A stretch of DNA of 64,000 nucleotides from the NCBI RefSeq assembly GCF_003815655.1, contig NZ_CP033917.1:4154001-4218000 (forward strand). Direction: 5' to 3'. The notes beneath the pieces were generated by a model. The model made no database searches. It was not told where the DNA came from and was given only the letters and a program-made list of their open reading frames with translations. Below, one piece after another: positions 23,734 to 31,634 of this stretch (position 1 is the stretch's first letter; the number at the start of each line of letters is the position of its first letter). The position numbers and the translations under genes are program-made. Source of the stretch: Chryseobacterium sp. G0201 (lineage in GTDB: Bacteria > Bacteroidota > Bacteroidia > Flavobacteriales > Weeksellaceae).

Positions 23734-24876
23734 ATGTCATTTGAATCGTTAGGATTATCACACAATATTATTCATTCTGTAAAAAAATTAGGGTATTTGA
23801 AGCCTTTTCCAATTCAGGAGCAAGCGATACCTGTTATTTTGCAGGGAAAAGACCTGATGGGAATTGCGCAGACAGGGTCCGGAAAAACGGCTTGTTTTGT
23901 AATGCCTATTTTAGAAAAATTACAAAATGCGGAGGTTAAAAAAGATCGTAATATTCAGGTTTTAATATTGGTTCCTACACGTGAATTGGCGATTCAAATT
24001 GATGAAGTTTTCAGAGCTTTTACAGACAATTTAAAGCGTGAAATTCGTACAATGGCTGTTTATGGTGGAGTTTCTATCAATCCGCAGATGAAAGGAATGT
24101 TTGGGGTAGAAGTTCTTATTGCAACGCCCGGTCGTCTATTAGATTTGATCGATCATAAAGCGTTGAGTATCTCCGGAATCCAGCATTTGGTGATCGACGA
24201 AGCGGATAAAATGTTTCAGTTAGGTTTTGGTGAAGAAATGAATAAACTTTTCGCTCAAATGCCTGTGATGAAGCAGACAACACTGTTTTCTGCTACTTTA
24301 GATGATAAAGTTTCAGAAATGAAGGAACGTTTATCAATCAATCCTACATTAATTGAGATTAAAAAAGAAGAAGTTGAAATTGATAATATCGAGCAATTGG
24401 CCTATCATGTTTCTCCGGAAAACAAAGGTCCATTTTTGCGTTATTTAATTAAAGAAAAGAAGGTTGAAAAAGCCTTAATTTTTGTTTCTTCTACAAAATC
24501 TGCCGATAATTTGGTTGAAAAACTGAAGAAAAATAAAATTAAAGCCGTCGCTATTCACAGTCAGAAATCGCAAGGCGCCCGTAGAAATAATTTAGAAGAA
24601 TTTAAGGTAAATGGAGCTCAGATTTTGGTTGCTACAGACTTAATTGGTCGTGGTATCCACATCGAATCTTTGCCTTGTGTGATCAATTACGAATTACCAC
24701 GTTCGCCTTTAGATTACATTCACAGGATCGGTAGAACAGGTCGTGCAGGAGAAAAAGGAACTGCCATTAATATTCTGACTGATGATGAATTGCAGCATTT
24801 CAGAGTCATTCAAAAGAAAATGGGCAAAAAAGTGACTTTACAAAGAACAGAAGGTATTGATTTACATGGTTATTAA
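23734..24876 (+). CDS. DEAD-box RNA helicase (RhlE-like)
   Basis: A 380-residue two-domain ATP-dependent RNA helicase core. Motifs in order: Q motif region PFPIQEQAIP, motif I AQTGSGKT, Ia PTRELAIQ, GG (MAVYGGVS), TPGR, II DEAD (VIDEADKMF), III SAT, and in domain 2 VATDLIGRGIHIE and VI HRIGRTGRAG. There is no C-terminal basic extension, so it is a minimal RhlE type. It probably acts in ribosome assembly or RNA turnover, particularly in the cold. Monocistronic, with its own terminator. Confidence 0.93.
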   Translation: MSFESLGLSHNIIHSVKKLGYLKPFPIQEQAIPVILQGKDLMGIAQTGSGKTACFVMPILEKLQNAEVKKDRNIQVLILVPTRELAIQIDEVFRAFTDNLKREIRTMAVYGGVSINPQMKGMFGVEVLIATPGRLLDLIDHKALSISGIQHLVIDEADKMFQLGFGEEMNKLFAQMPVMKQTTLFSATLDDKVSEMKERLSINPTLIEIKKEEVEIDNIEQLAYHVSPENKGPFLRYLIKEKKVEKALIFVSSTKSADNLVEKLKKNKIKAVAIHSQKSQGARRNNLEEFKVNGAQILVATDLIGRGIHIESLPCVINYELPRSPLDYIHRIGRTGRAGEKGTAINILTDDELQHFRVIQKKMGKKVTLQRTEGIDLHGY

Positions 24877-24895
24877 TACATTAATTTAAATAATA

Positions 24896-24935
24896 AGAGC
24901 TTCAATTTTAATAGAATTGGAGCTTTTTTTAACTA
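24896..24935 (+). terminator. terminator of the DEAD-box helicase gene
   Basis: Hairpin AGAGCTTCAATT / AATTGGAGCTTTTTTT (one G:U) with a T tract, 20 nt after the stop codon. Confidence 0.85.
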
Positions 24936-25010
24936 TAAATCTAATTAATGTTTTTTTCATTTTAAATTATCGAATTTTTGATAAATTAGCAAAAAGCAAA
25001 ACTCAGAAAC

Positions 25011-25038
25011 TGTCCAAAAAATTAATAATGGACAAAAC
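25011..25038. promoter_or_regulatory. TGTCC-N14-GGACA palindrome upstream of the bacillithiol operon
   Basis: TGTCC at 25011 and GGACA at 25030-25034, then AAAACGAC. The spacing and tail match the pncA element at 23341. It lies 35 nt upstream of the ATG at 25069. Confidence 0.55.
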
Positions 25039-25068
25039 GACGACATAAAAAAGATTAAAACTAATATA

Positions 25069-25605
25069 ATGAGCAATTTAGAACAGAAAAGGTTTCCAAT
25101 AGGTGAGTATCAACAGCCTGAGAATATCTGTGATATTAAACTTGACGAATACATTAAAGTCATCAAAAACTTCCCCGAAAAGCTTAAAAAATTAATAGAA
25201 GACCTGTCTGACGACCAGCTTGATACTCCTTACAGAGAAGGTGGCTGGACGGTAAGACAACTTGTGAACCACATTGCAGACAGCCATATCAATAGTTTTA
25301 TTCGTCTTAAATTGGCATTAACGGAAGATAATCCTACCATAAGACCTTATGATGAAGCCAAATGGGCAGAACTTCAGGATAGTGTAAATATGCCGATAAA
25401 ACCCGCCATGAGAATGATAAAAGGAACGCATCAAAGATGGGCTGCATTGCTTAAAACACTTACAAATAAACAGTTTGAAAGAACTTTTCATCATCCTGAG
25501 CACAACCAGAATTATGATCTTAGGAGTTATCTGGCATTATATGTCTGGCATTGCAATCATCATTTTGCTCATATTGAAAATTTGAAGAAAGAAAAGGGTT
25601 GGTAA
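25069..25605 (+). CDS. BstA/YfiT-like metal-dependent bacillithiol S-transferase
   Basis: A 178-residue DinB-fold protein closely resembling Bacillus YfiT. Signatures: FPIGEYQQPENI at the N-terminus, GGWTVRQLVNHIADSHINSF with the first metal His, and YVWHCNHHFAHIENLKKEKGW with the other two. Enzymes of this group conjugate bacillithiol to electrophiles or toxins. The next genes encode DUF1569 and the bacilliredoxin-like YtxJ, which fits a bacillithiol role. The gene overlaps the next by 7 nt. Confidence 0.87.
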   Translation: MSNLEQKRFPIGEYQQPENICDIKLDEYIKVIKNFPEKLKKLIEDLSDDQLDTPYREGGWTVRQLVNHIADSHINSFIRLKLALTEDNPTIRPYDEAKWAELQDSVNMPIKPAMRMIKGTHQRWAALLKTLTNKQFERTFHHPEHNQNYDLRSYLALYVWHCNHHFAHIENLKKEKGW

Positions 25606-26060
25606 AAAAGAGTCTTCATAATCGGATTTATTTTGAGGAAATCATTAATAGAATTTCTAATCTTGATGAAAATTCTCCCAGAAAATGGGGAAAAATGTCT
25701 GTTGCTCAAATGTTAAAACATTGCGACCTTGTTCTTCAGGTTGCTTTGCAGAAAATCGTTCTTCCCAAAATTAATACTTTATTTTCTGCATTAGGTATTC
25801 TTACAAAATTTGAAATGCAAATTTTTAATAACGGAATTCCCCGAAACATGCCTACTTTTCAAAAACTAATCGTTAATTTTGAATGTGATTTTGATGAAGC
25901 AAAGAAAAGTCTTCTGAAAACACTGGACGATTATTGGCAGGCATTTGAAAATCATCAATTAGCTCATCAGCATAGACTTTTTGGTAAAATGACCGAAAAA
26001 GACTGGGGCTTTTTAGAGTATAAACATCTTAATCATCATCTTAAACAATTTAATGTATGA
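25599..26060 (+). CDS. DUF1569 family protein (DinB-like helical bundle), TTG start
   Basis: A 153-residue protein of DUF1569. The conserved core RISNLDENSPRKWGKMSVAQMLKHCDLVL and the C-terminal EYKHLNHHLKQFNV carry His residues arranged as in DinB-fold proteins, so it may also bind a metal. The only start that keeps the whole conserved N-terminus is TTG at 25599, inside the end of the BstA-like gene; the next ATG (about 25695) would remove 32 residues. Overlaps on both sides (7 nt before, 4 nt after) indicate translational coupling. Function unknown, but the context suggests thiol chemistry. Confidence 0.78.
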   Translation: MVKKSLHNRIYFEEIINRISNLDENSPRKWGKMSVAQMLKHCDLVLQVALQKIVLPKINTLFSALGILTKFEMQIFNNGIPRNMPTFQKLIVNFECDFDEAKKSLLKTLDDYWQAFENHQLAHQHRLFGKMTEKDWGFLEYKHLNHHLKQFNV

Positions 26061-26434
26061 GTTTTTTTGATAAAATATTTGGCGGAAAAGAAGAAAATCC
26101 GCAACAAAAATCTTTCTGGAAAAGAATAGAATCTGAGGAAGATCTGGAAAAAGCTATTGAAAATTCATACCATCAAAAAATAGGAATATTCAAACATTCA
26201 ACAAGTTGTTTCATCAGTAAAACTGTATTGAAAAACTTTGAAAAAGAAATAGAAAATATAGATCAAAAAGTAGAGTTATATTACCTAGATTTGTTAGCTC
26301 ATAGATCAATCTCTAATAAAATTGCAGAAATTTTAGAGATCAGACATGAAAGCCCACAATTTATCGTCATAGAAAACGGAAAAGCGATCAGTAATGCATC
26401 GCATCAGGACATCTCTTTAAGTCAGATCGTATAA
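26057..26434 (+). CDS. ytxJ: YtxJ-like monothiol bacilliredoxin
   Basis: A 125-residue thioredoxin-fold protein of the YtxJ family. The active-site segment IGIFKHSTSCFISKTVL shows a single Cys (TSCxxS form), and SPQFIVIENGK has the cis-Pro. In Firmicutes, YtxJ-type proteins act in bacillithiol-dependent redox reactions, removing bacillithiol from proteins. It overlaps the preceding gene by 4 nt and shares one base with the next (stop TAA and ATG overlap at 26434), so the cluster is a tight operon. Confidence 0.87.
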   Translation: MSFFDKIFGGKEENPQQKSFWKRIESEEDLEKAIENSYHQKIGIFKHSTSCFISKTVLKNFEKEIENIDQKVELYYLDLLAHRSISNKIAEILEIRHESPQFIVIENGKAISNASHQDISLSQIV

Positions 26435-27030
26435 TGAAGAATATTAATAATTATTTAGCCAAAATATTAAATGTTCCTCTTGAAAAAGTGAACATGTGTA
26501 GTTTACACTATGAAGTAAAGAAAATACCTAAAAATCAATTTCTTTTACAGTATGGTGAGATCTGCAGAAACATATACTTTGTTGAAAAAGGACTTCTTAA
26601 GATGTATTCTATCGATAAAAACGGTAAAGAGCACATTATACAGTTCGCCCCTGAAAACTGGCTGATTTCTGACCGCAGCAGTCTTTATTTTAATGAAAAA
26701 TCGATCTATTATATTGAAGCTGTTGAGGATTCTGAAATTTTGTTTCTTCATCCGGATTTCTTTAATAAACTTGTCGAACAGTTCCCAAACAGCATCGAAA
26801 GAAGTGATATTTTGCTTCAAAAACACGTAAAAAGCCTTCAAAACAGAATCAATTCTTTATTGGGTGAAACTGCAGAAGAACGATATATGAAATTCGTTAA
26901 AATGTACCCAGATCTTTTACTGCGAGTTCCACAATGGATGATCGCTTCTTATTTAGGAATTACTCCTGAAAGCTTAAGCCGTGTCCGAAAAGAATTGGCT
27001 AGGAAAAATTTCGTTCCGGATAATAAGTAA
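26434..27030 (+). CDS. Crp/Fnr family transcriptional regulator
   Basis: A 198-residue regulator with an N-terminal cyclic-nucleotide-binding-like beta roll (YGEICRNIYFVEKGLLKMYSIDKNGKEHIIQF) and a C-terminal winged helix (PQWMIASYLGITPESLSRVRKELARK), with the E-SR pattern of Fnr-type recognition helices. No iron-sulfur cysteine cluster is visible, so the ligand is unknown. It is the last gene of the bacillithiol-type operon and probably senses redox or small-molecule stress for it. Start ATG overlaps the ytxJ stop by one base. Confidence 0.88.
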   Translation: MKNINNYLAKILNVPLEKVNMCSLHYEVKKIPKNQFLLQYGEICRNIYFVEKGLLKMYSIDKNGKEHIIQFAPENWLISDRSSLYFNEKSIYYIEAVEDSEILFLHPDFFNKLVEQFPNSIERSDILLQKHVKSLQNRINSLLGETAEERYMKFVKMYPDLLLRVPQWMIASYLGITPESLSRVRKELARKNFVPDNK

Positions 27031-27106
27031 TCGAGCAGGGAGAGGGAAGTTAGAAGCTGGAAGTTTTTGACGTTCCAACTTTCGCGCTCACCTTTATTTC
27101 TAAAAA

Positions 27107-28519
27107 TTAAATTCTCTTCGCCAAACTTCCAACTTGTCTTAATTTTGACTGTGTTTCTTCCGACCAAGGCAGACCGATACAAAGTCGCATACAATTTTCA
27201 AACTGATCCTGAAGCGTAAACATCCTGCCGGGAGCAATACTGATATTTTGTTTTATTGCCAGATCATACAATTCTGTTGTTCTGATTTTTTTATCAAATT
27301 CTATCCAAAGAGATAATCCACCTTGTGGTCTGCTGATTTTTGTGCCTTCAGGAAAGGATTCGGCGATGGTCTGTACATAATTCTGATAATTATTTTGTAG
27401 TGTTCTGCGCATCTGCTGAAGATGTTTCTCATATCTTCCGGTCTTTAAGAAATTGGCCACCGCTTCATTTACAATTGATATTGATGAGGTTGAATGAAGC
27501 AGCTTAAGCTTCATTATTTTGTCTTTATATTTTCCGGGAACAATCCATCCAACGCGATAACCTGGCGCTAATGTTTTTGAAACTGAACTGCAATACAAAA
27601 CATTTCCTTCTTTATCAAAAGACTTACAGCATTTCGGACGGTTTTGTCCAAAATAAAGATCTCCGTAAACATCGTCTTCAATTAAAGGTATATTATTTTC
27701 CGCTAATAATTTAACGACTTCCTTTTTGTTTTCATCAGACATACAGCTTCCCAAAGGCGTATTAAAATTCGGTATTAATAAGCAAATATTAATTTTAGGA
27801 ATAACTTTTTTAAGGATATCAATTTCAATTCCATGGGCTGGGTGAGTTGGTAATTCTAATACTTTCAGTCCAAAACCTGTGGCCAGCTGCAAGATTCCCG
27901 GATAACACGGACTTTCTATGGCAATTGTATCTCCGGGTTTTCCCAAAGCCATCAGGCAAAAAGATAAAGCATTCATTCCGCCATTTGTTGTGACTATATC
28001 ATTTTCATTAAAATTCCCGCCCCATGATAACGATCTTAGGGCAATCATTCTTCTTAACTTTAAATTCCCTTGTAATTCTTCATATTCAGCTCCGCCGGAT
28101 TTTAATTCTCGTGTTGCGTTGATGATCTCTTTTTTAAGTTTAGCCTGAGGCAGAAGATCTCCAGACGGAATTGCAATAGAAAAAAGCGTAAGATTATTTT
28201 TACCCATATTTTCATACACCTTGCTGATGAGTTCATCAGGTTCATTATTATTGGCGATCAAAGAGGGACGACTCACTTCAGGAAGCGGAAGTTTAATAGA
28301 AAGCTGCTGACTTACAAAATACCCGGATTGGGGTTTTGATTCTATGAGTGACATAGATTCCAGTTCCAGAAAAACACGTTTTGCTGTATTCATGCTGATC
28401 TGATGTTCTTTACATAAAATTCTTACAGACGGAAGCTTATCTCCGGATTTCAAAACTCCGTTTCTGATCTGAGAAGCGATTCCGTTGGCTATTTCTGTGT
28501 ATAAAAATTCTTTAATCAT
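27107..28519 (-). CDS. MocR/PdxR-type regulator (GntR winged helix fused to aminotransferase)
   Basis: A 470-residue fusion. Residues 1-75 form a GntR winged helix (IASQIRNGVLKSGDKLPSVRILCKEHQISMNTAKRVFLELES). Residues 100-470 form a fold-type I aminotransferase domain with SVSKTLAPGYRVGW, which contains the PLP Lys. MocR proteins bind PLP and respond to vitamin B6, amines or amino acids. The gene is divergent from an EamA exporter, its likely target. Two direct repeats ACTGTGCT spaced 30 bp lie between them, the usual MocR operator form. Confidence 0.92.
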   Translation of the reverse strand: MIKEFLYTEIANGIASQIRNGVLKSGDKLPSVRILCKEHQISMNTAKRVFLELESMSLIESKPQSGYFVSQQLSIKLPLPEVSRPSLIANNNEPDELISKVYENMGKNNLTLFSIAIPSGDLLPQAKLKKEIINATRELKSGGAEYEELQGNLKLRRMIALRSLSWGGNFNENDIVTTNGGMNALSFCLMALGKPGDTIAIESPCYPGILQLATGFGLKVLELPTHPAHGIEIDILKKVIPKINICLLIPNFNTPLGSCMSDENKKEVVKLLAENNIPLIEDDVYGDLYFGQNRPKCCKSFDKEGNVLYCSSVSKTLAPGYRVGWIVPGKYKDKIMKLKLLHSTSSISIVNEAVANFLKTGRYEKHLQQMRRTLQNNYQNYVQTIAESFPEGTKISRPQGGLSLWIEFDKKIRTTELYDLAIKQNISIAPGRMFTLQDQFENCMRLCIGLPWSEETQSKLRQVGSLAKRI

Positions 28520-28528
28520 AATTTCCTA

Positions 28529-28566
28529 ACTGTGCTCATGCAAATATACAAAACTGAGACTGTGCT
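28529..28566. promoter_or_regulatory. direct-repeat operator ACTGTGCT x2 for the MocR regulator
   Basis: ACTGTGCT occurs at 28529-28536 and 28559-28566, exactly 30 bp (about three helix turns) apart, each followed by C/T-A. It lies in the divergent spacer, and the right copy overlaps the expected -33 region of the exporter promoter. Confidence 0.65.
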
Positions 28567-28583
28567 TACTGAATTAACTTCTA

Positions 28584-28591
28584 TAATTTTG
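28584..28591 (+). promoter_or_regulatory. TAnnTTTG -7 element of the EamA gene
   Basis: TAATTTTG matches the Bacteroidota -7 consensus and lies 26 nt upstream of the ATG, 17 nt after the right MocR repeat. Confidence 0.5.
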
Positions 28592-28617
28592 AACTATCAA
28601 TAAAAATTCAAAATAAA

Positions 28618-29502
28618 ATGATGATAAATACAATATCAAAAGACCAAACACTTAATGGCTGGATCAATGGTTTTATAGGAGTTCTGCTGTTCAGTGGTTC
28701 TATGCCTGCAACCAAATTGGCAGTCAATGAAATGAGCCCTATTTTTGTAACAATAGCGCGTGCTACCATTGCAGGTTTGCTTGCTTTGATCGTCCTTTTA
28801 ATTTACAAAGAAAAACGACCGACAAAAAATCAACTGTTTCCATTAGCTTTAGTATCGATAGGCTGTGTAATTGGTTTTCCTCTGCTTTCGGCATTGGCTC
28901 TTCAATACGTAACTTCGGCGCATTCGATAGTCTTTTTAGGAATGTTACCTTTAATGACGGCGATTTTCGGAGTTATTAGAGGAGGAGAAAGACCGCATCC
29001 TGTATTTTGGCTTTTCTCAATTATCGGAAGTCTTTTGGTGATAGGTTATGCGATTTCTCAGGGAATTTCAGCGTCTCCTATCGGCGATATTTTGATGTTG
29101 GCAGCGGTAGTTTTATGTGGATTGGGCTATGCCGAAGGTGCAAAACTTTCAAAAACATTAGGCGGATGGCAGGTGATTTCCTGGGCTTTGATCTTGGCTT
29201 TACCGTTAATGATTCCTTTAGTTTTTATTTATTTTCCTAATAATATTGAAACCGTAACGACTGGTGGATGGCTTGGTTTAGCTTATATTTCGCTTTTCAG
29301 TATGTTTATCGGTTTTATATTTTGGTACAGAGGCCTGGCTCAAGGCGGAATTACTACAGTTGGGCAGCTCCAGTTATTACAGCCGTTTTTCGGGTTGGCA
29401 TTGGCTGCGTATTTTCTTCACGAGCCTGTAAGTATGGGAATGCTGGGTGTTACCATTGGTGTTATTCTTTGTGTAGCCGGCACCAAAAAATTTGCTAAAT
29501 AA
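28618..29502 (+). CDS. EamA/DMT family exporter
   Basis: A 294-residue inner-membrane protein with ten predicted membrane helices in two EamA repeats (GFIGVLLFSGSMPATKLAV ..., and GWLGLAYISLFSMFIGFIFWYRGLAQGG ...). Such drug/metabolite transporters export amino acids or other small molecules. The start could also be the second ATG at 28621. Divergent regulation by the neighbouring MocR protein suggests export of an amine, amino acid or B6-related compound; this is inference. A perfect hairpin terminator follows. Confidence 0.9.
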   Translation: MMINTISKDQTLNGWINGFIGVLLFSGSMPATKLAVNEMSPIFVTIARATIAGLLALIVLLIYKEKRPTKNQLFPLALVSIGCVIGFPLLSALALQYVTSAHSIVFLGMLPLMTAIFGVIRGGERPHPVFWLFSIIGSLLVIGYAISQGISASPIGDILMLAAVVLCGLGYAEGAKLSKTLGGWQVISWALILALPLMIPLVFIYFPNNIETVTTGGWLGLAYISLFSMFIGFIFWYRGLAQGGITTVGQLQLLQPFFGLALAAYFLHEPVSMGMLGVTIGVILCVAGTKKFAK

Positions 29503-29547
29503 AATACTCTTTCAAAGTACAAGTTAGTTCATCTGTATTATCTTATA

Positions 29548-29584
29548 TTAACCCGTTTATAAATGTAAACGGGTTAACTGTTTT
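29548..29584 (+). terminator. terminator of the EamA gene
   Basis: A 12-bp perfect stem (TTAACCCGTTTA / TAAACGGGTTAA) with a 6-nt loop and a T tract. Confidence 0.92.
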
Positions 29585-29706
29585 TTTACTAATTTTTTTT
29601 AATTAAAATATTAATACGGTTTAAAATTTGCTTGACAAAAAAATATTCATTTATAAATAAATTTTGATATTAAGTAGAGTCAATTATTTTTTTAAAAACT
29701 AACATT

Positions 29707-30321
29707 ATGAAAACAGTAAGCTGTATGAACATCGATGCAGAACTTTTGCACTCGTTCGGTGGAGAAACTAAAGAGTATAAAAGAGGAGAAATAATTTTCA
29801 GAGAAGGAGACCACGCACTTTATTATTTTCAGATCAGTGAGGGAAAAGTAAAACTCAATAATTACAATGATGACGGTAAAGAGTTTATCCAGAATATTTT
29901 TGTGAAAAATCAAAGTTTTGGAGATTCGATGCTTTTTTTGGAGAAATTTTATCCAATTAACGCAATATGCCTGGAATCATCTAAAATTATAAGAGTACCT
30001 AAAAACAATTTTCTGGAATTATTAAAAGCGCATACCTATCTCTCTTTAGGCATGAATGCTTGTCTTTCACAAAGGCTTTATTATAAAATTTTAATGACAC
30101 AAAATATGTCTTCCCCAAATCCGGTACTAAGGCTGAAGGGGCTCATGGAATATCTAAAAAGCTATTACGAGGAAGATTGCCAGCACTGTTTTCATATAGA
30201 ACTAACAAGGCAGCAGATCGCAAACCTTACCGGACTGCGTGTAGAAACTGTTATTAGAGTTTTAAAAAGAATGGAAAAAGAGAGTATCCTTAAAATAGTT
30301 AACCGAAAAATATTATATTAA
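29707..30321 (+). CDS. Crp/Fnr family transcriptional regulator
   Basis: A 204-residue regulator. An N-terminal beta roll (RGEIIFREGDHALYYFQISEGKVKLNNYNDDGKEFIQNIF) is followed by a winged helix LTRQQIANLTGLRVETVIRVLKRMEKE, with Glu and Arg of the Fnr-type recognition helix. A cysteine pair occurs at EEDCQHCFHIE, but not the N-terminal cluster of true FNR. An FNR-like palindrome lies 4 bp after its stop codon, and may be a target site for the next gene. Confidence 0.88.
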   Translation: MKTVSCMNIDAELLHSFGGETKEYKRGEIIFREGDHALYYFQISEGKVKLNNYNDDGKEFIQNIFVKNQSFGDSMLFLEKFYPINAICLESSKIIRVPKNNFLELLKAHTYLSLGMNACLSQRLYYKILMTQNMSSPNPVLRLKGLMEYLKSYYEEDCQHCFHIELTRQQIANLTGLRVETVIRVLKRMEKESILKIVNRKILY

Positions 30322-30324
30322 GAA

Positions 30325-30340
30325 TATGACTCAAGTCATA
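30325..30340. promoter_or_regulatory. FNR-type palindrome TATGACTCAAGTCATA
   Basis: The site has the TGAC-N4-GTCA form used by Crp/Fnr proteins with Glu/Arg recognition helices. Its centre lies about 35 bp upstream of an AT-rich TAAATTG box, which suits a class II activator site for the small gene at 30481. Confidence 0.5.
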
Positions 30341-30480
30341 AAAAAGTGAAATATATTGGCGTAAATTGAAGTGTGAAATTATCATCCGTTTTGATAAAAA
30401 ATAGAGAGATTAAATTACTCTAAAAAACACTTATTATGTAAAGATTTATCTGATTTTTTTTAACATGAATACTGAAAAAA

Positions 30481-30783
30481 ATGGATCATCAGAAAATATT
30501 AAAATCACTGGAAGTAAGTCATTTTACTAAAATTACAAATAATAGAAATTGGTTTGAAAATCATGATATTATCTACGCAAAAGAAATAAAAGATACCATT
30601 TTTTTATTATTTGTAGTTTCAGAAAAAGAAGAAAAAATAGAAGATATTAGGGCTTTAATTGCAGAATTTAATGATTTTAGCAGTATTGGAAAGCATGAAC
30701 CGGAGCAGATTCTGTTTTATCTTTCTATCAGGAAAAAAAATGATTTACATTATTTTGAAAAATTCATGAAAATCTATGACTAA
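30481..30783 (+). CDS. hypothetical protein, 100 residues
   Basis: A small soluble alpha/beta protein, acidic in the middle (SEKEEKIEDIRALIAEFNDF), with no signal peptide, membrane segment or motif that I recognise. The strands IIYAKEIKDTIFLLFVV and EQILFYLSIRKK give it a plausible fold. It lies downstream of a Crp/Fnr gene and a palindromic FNR-like site, which suggests that it is controlled by that regulator. Codon use agrees with neighbours, so it is probably a real gene. Confidence 0.62.
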   Translation: MDHQKILKSLEVSHFTKITNNRNWFENHDIIYAKEIKDTIFLLFVVSEKEEKIEDIRALIAEFNDFSSIGKHEPEQILFYLSIRKKNDLHYFEKFMKIYD

Positions 30784-30839
30784 AAATAATTAATAAAACA
30801 CCAAATATAAAAAGAAATTAAAAAGTAAAGGTTCCCAAC

Positions 30840-30855
30840 ATGAGTTGATACTCAT
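30840..30855. promoter_or_regulatory. palindrome ATGAGT-N4-ACTCAT upstream of the CinA-like gene
   Basis: Perfect 6-bp arms around TGAT, 53 nt before the ATG at 30909. It may be an operator; no binding protein can be named. Confidence 0.35.
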
Positions 30856-30908
30856 TAAAATTTTAAATTAAAACACCTATATAAATCAATCACTTAAACC
30901 TTATTACT

Positions 30909-31409
30909 ATGAAATTTCAACAAAATTTACTTGAATATATCAGTCGCTCATTAATAAGCGTTAACGAATCTATTTCAGTTGTAGAGACTGTAACTTCAGG
31001 ATGTCTACAGCTCGCTTTTTCACAAATGCCCAATGCCTCTCTGTTTTACAAAGGCGGAATGACGGCCTATACTTTACCCGAAAAGGTAAGGCTACTAAGC
31101 ATTGATCCTGATGAAGCCGAAGAATCCGATTGCGTCTCAGAGAAAATAGCAGAAAAAATGGCTTTAAATATCGCCAAACTCTTTGAATCCGACTGGTCGA
31201 TCGCCACAACTGGCTATTGCACGCCGATACGTAATTCTCTATATAAAGTTTTCGCGTATTTTTCGTTTTCTTATAAAGGTGAAATCGTTCTTACCAAAAA
31301 GTTAGAATTACATCCCAAAACTCAAGCCCTGAACGCTCAATTATATTACACAGAGTTTATTTTAGGATGCTTTAAAAGCGAAATGAATCAATTACTAATT
31401 CTAAAATAA
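30909..31409 (+). CDS. CinA C-terminal domain protein (nicotinamide-nucleotide amidase-like)
   Basis: A 166-residue stand-alone CinA C-terminal (PncC-like) domain. The conserved start SVVETVTSGCLQLAFSQMPNASLFYKGGMTAYT and the later ATTGYCTP correspond to the VAESCTGG and GIAGP segments of active amidases. Here Ser of the catalytic ESxTGG motif appears as Thr (ETVTSG), so activity is uncertain. Active members deamidate NMN to NaMN in the pyridine nucleotide cycle. It lies alone, followed by a hairpin terminator. Confidence 0.8.
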   Translation: MKFQQNLLEYISRSLISVNESISVVETVTSGCLQLAFSQMPNASLFYKGGMTAYTLPEKVRLLSIDPDEAEESDCVSEKIAEKMALNIAKLFESDWSIATTGYCTPIRNSLYKVFAYFSFSYKGEIVLTKKLELHPKTQALNAQLYYTEFILGCFKSEMNQLLILK

Positions 31410-31466
31410 AGAGTAGTAAATCCTTTAATCCGACCACTTCATTATCTTAATATATTTAAATTACTG

Positions 31467-31504
31467 ATAAAACCATAATGTATTTTATGGTTTTATTTTT
31501 TTTA
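31467..31504 (+). terminator. terminator of the CinA-like gene
   Basis: An 11-bp stem (ATAAAACCATA / TATGGTTTTAT) followed by a T tract. Confidence 0.75.
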
Positions 31505-31634
31505 AGATTAAGTATATTTAAAAAGATTTAATTCGAAATACTACAATTGAAACTGTAAATTAGCCGAATAAAAACTACGTTTGAAAGCCTTCTGATTAAG
31601 GTACAATTATATGTTTTAATTCAAATAAAATCAA

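Noticed and set aside
23439-23765. 108-codon reverse-strand open frame overlapping the start of the DEAD-box gene
   Set aside because: It runs through a dispersed repeat and into the helicase gene; no domain and no promoter seen.
29632-29660. TTGACA box upstream of the Crp/Fnr gene at 29707
   Set aside because: Bacteroidota promoters use TTG and TAnnTTTG; no TAnnTTTG at a suitable distance was found, so no promoter was called.
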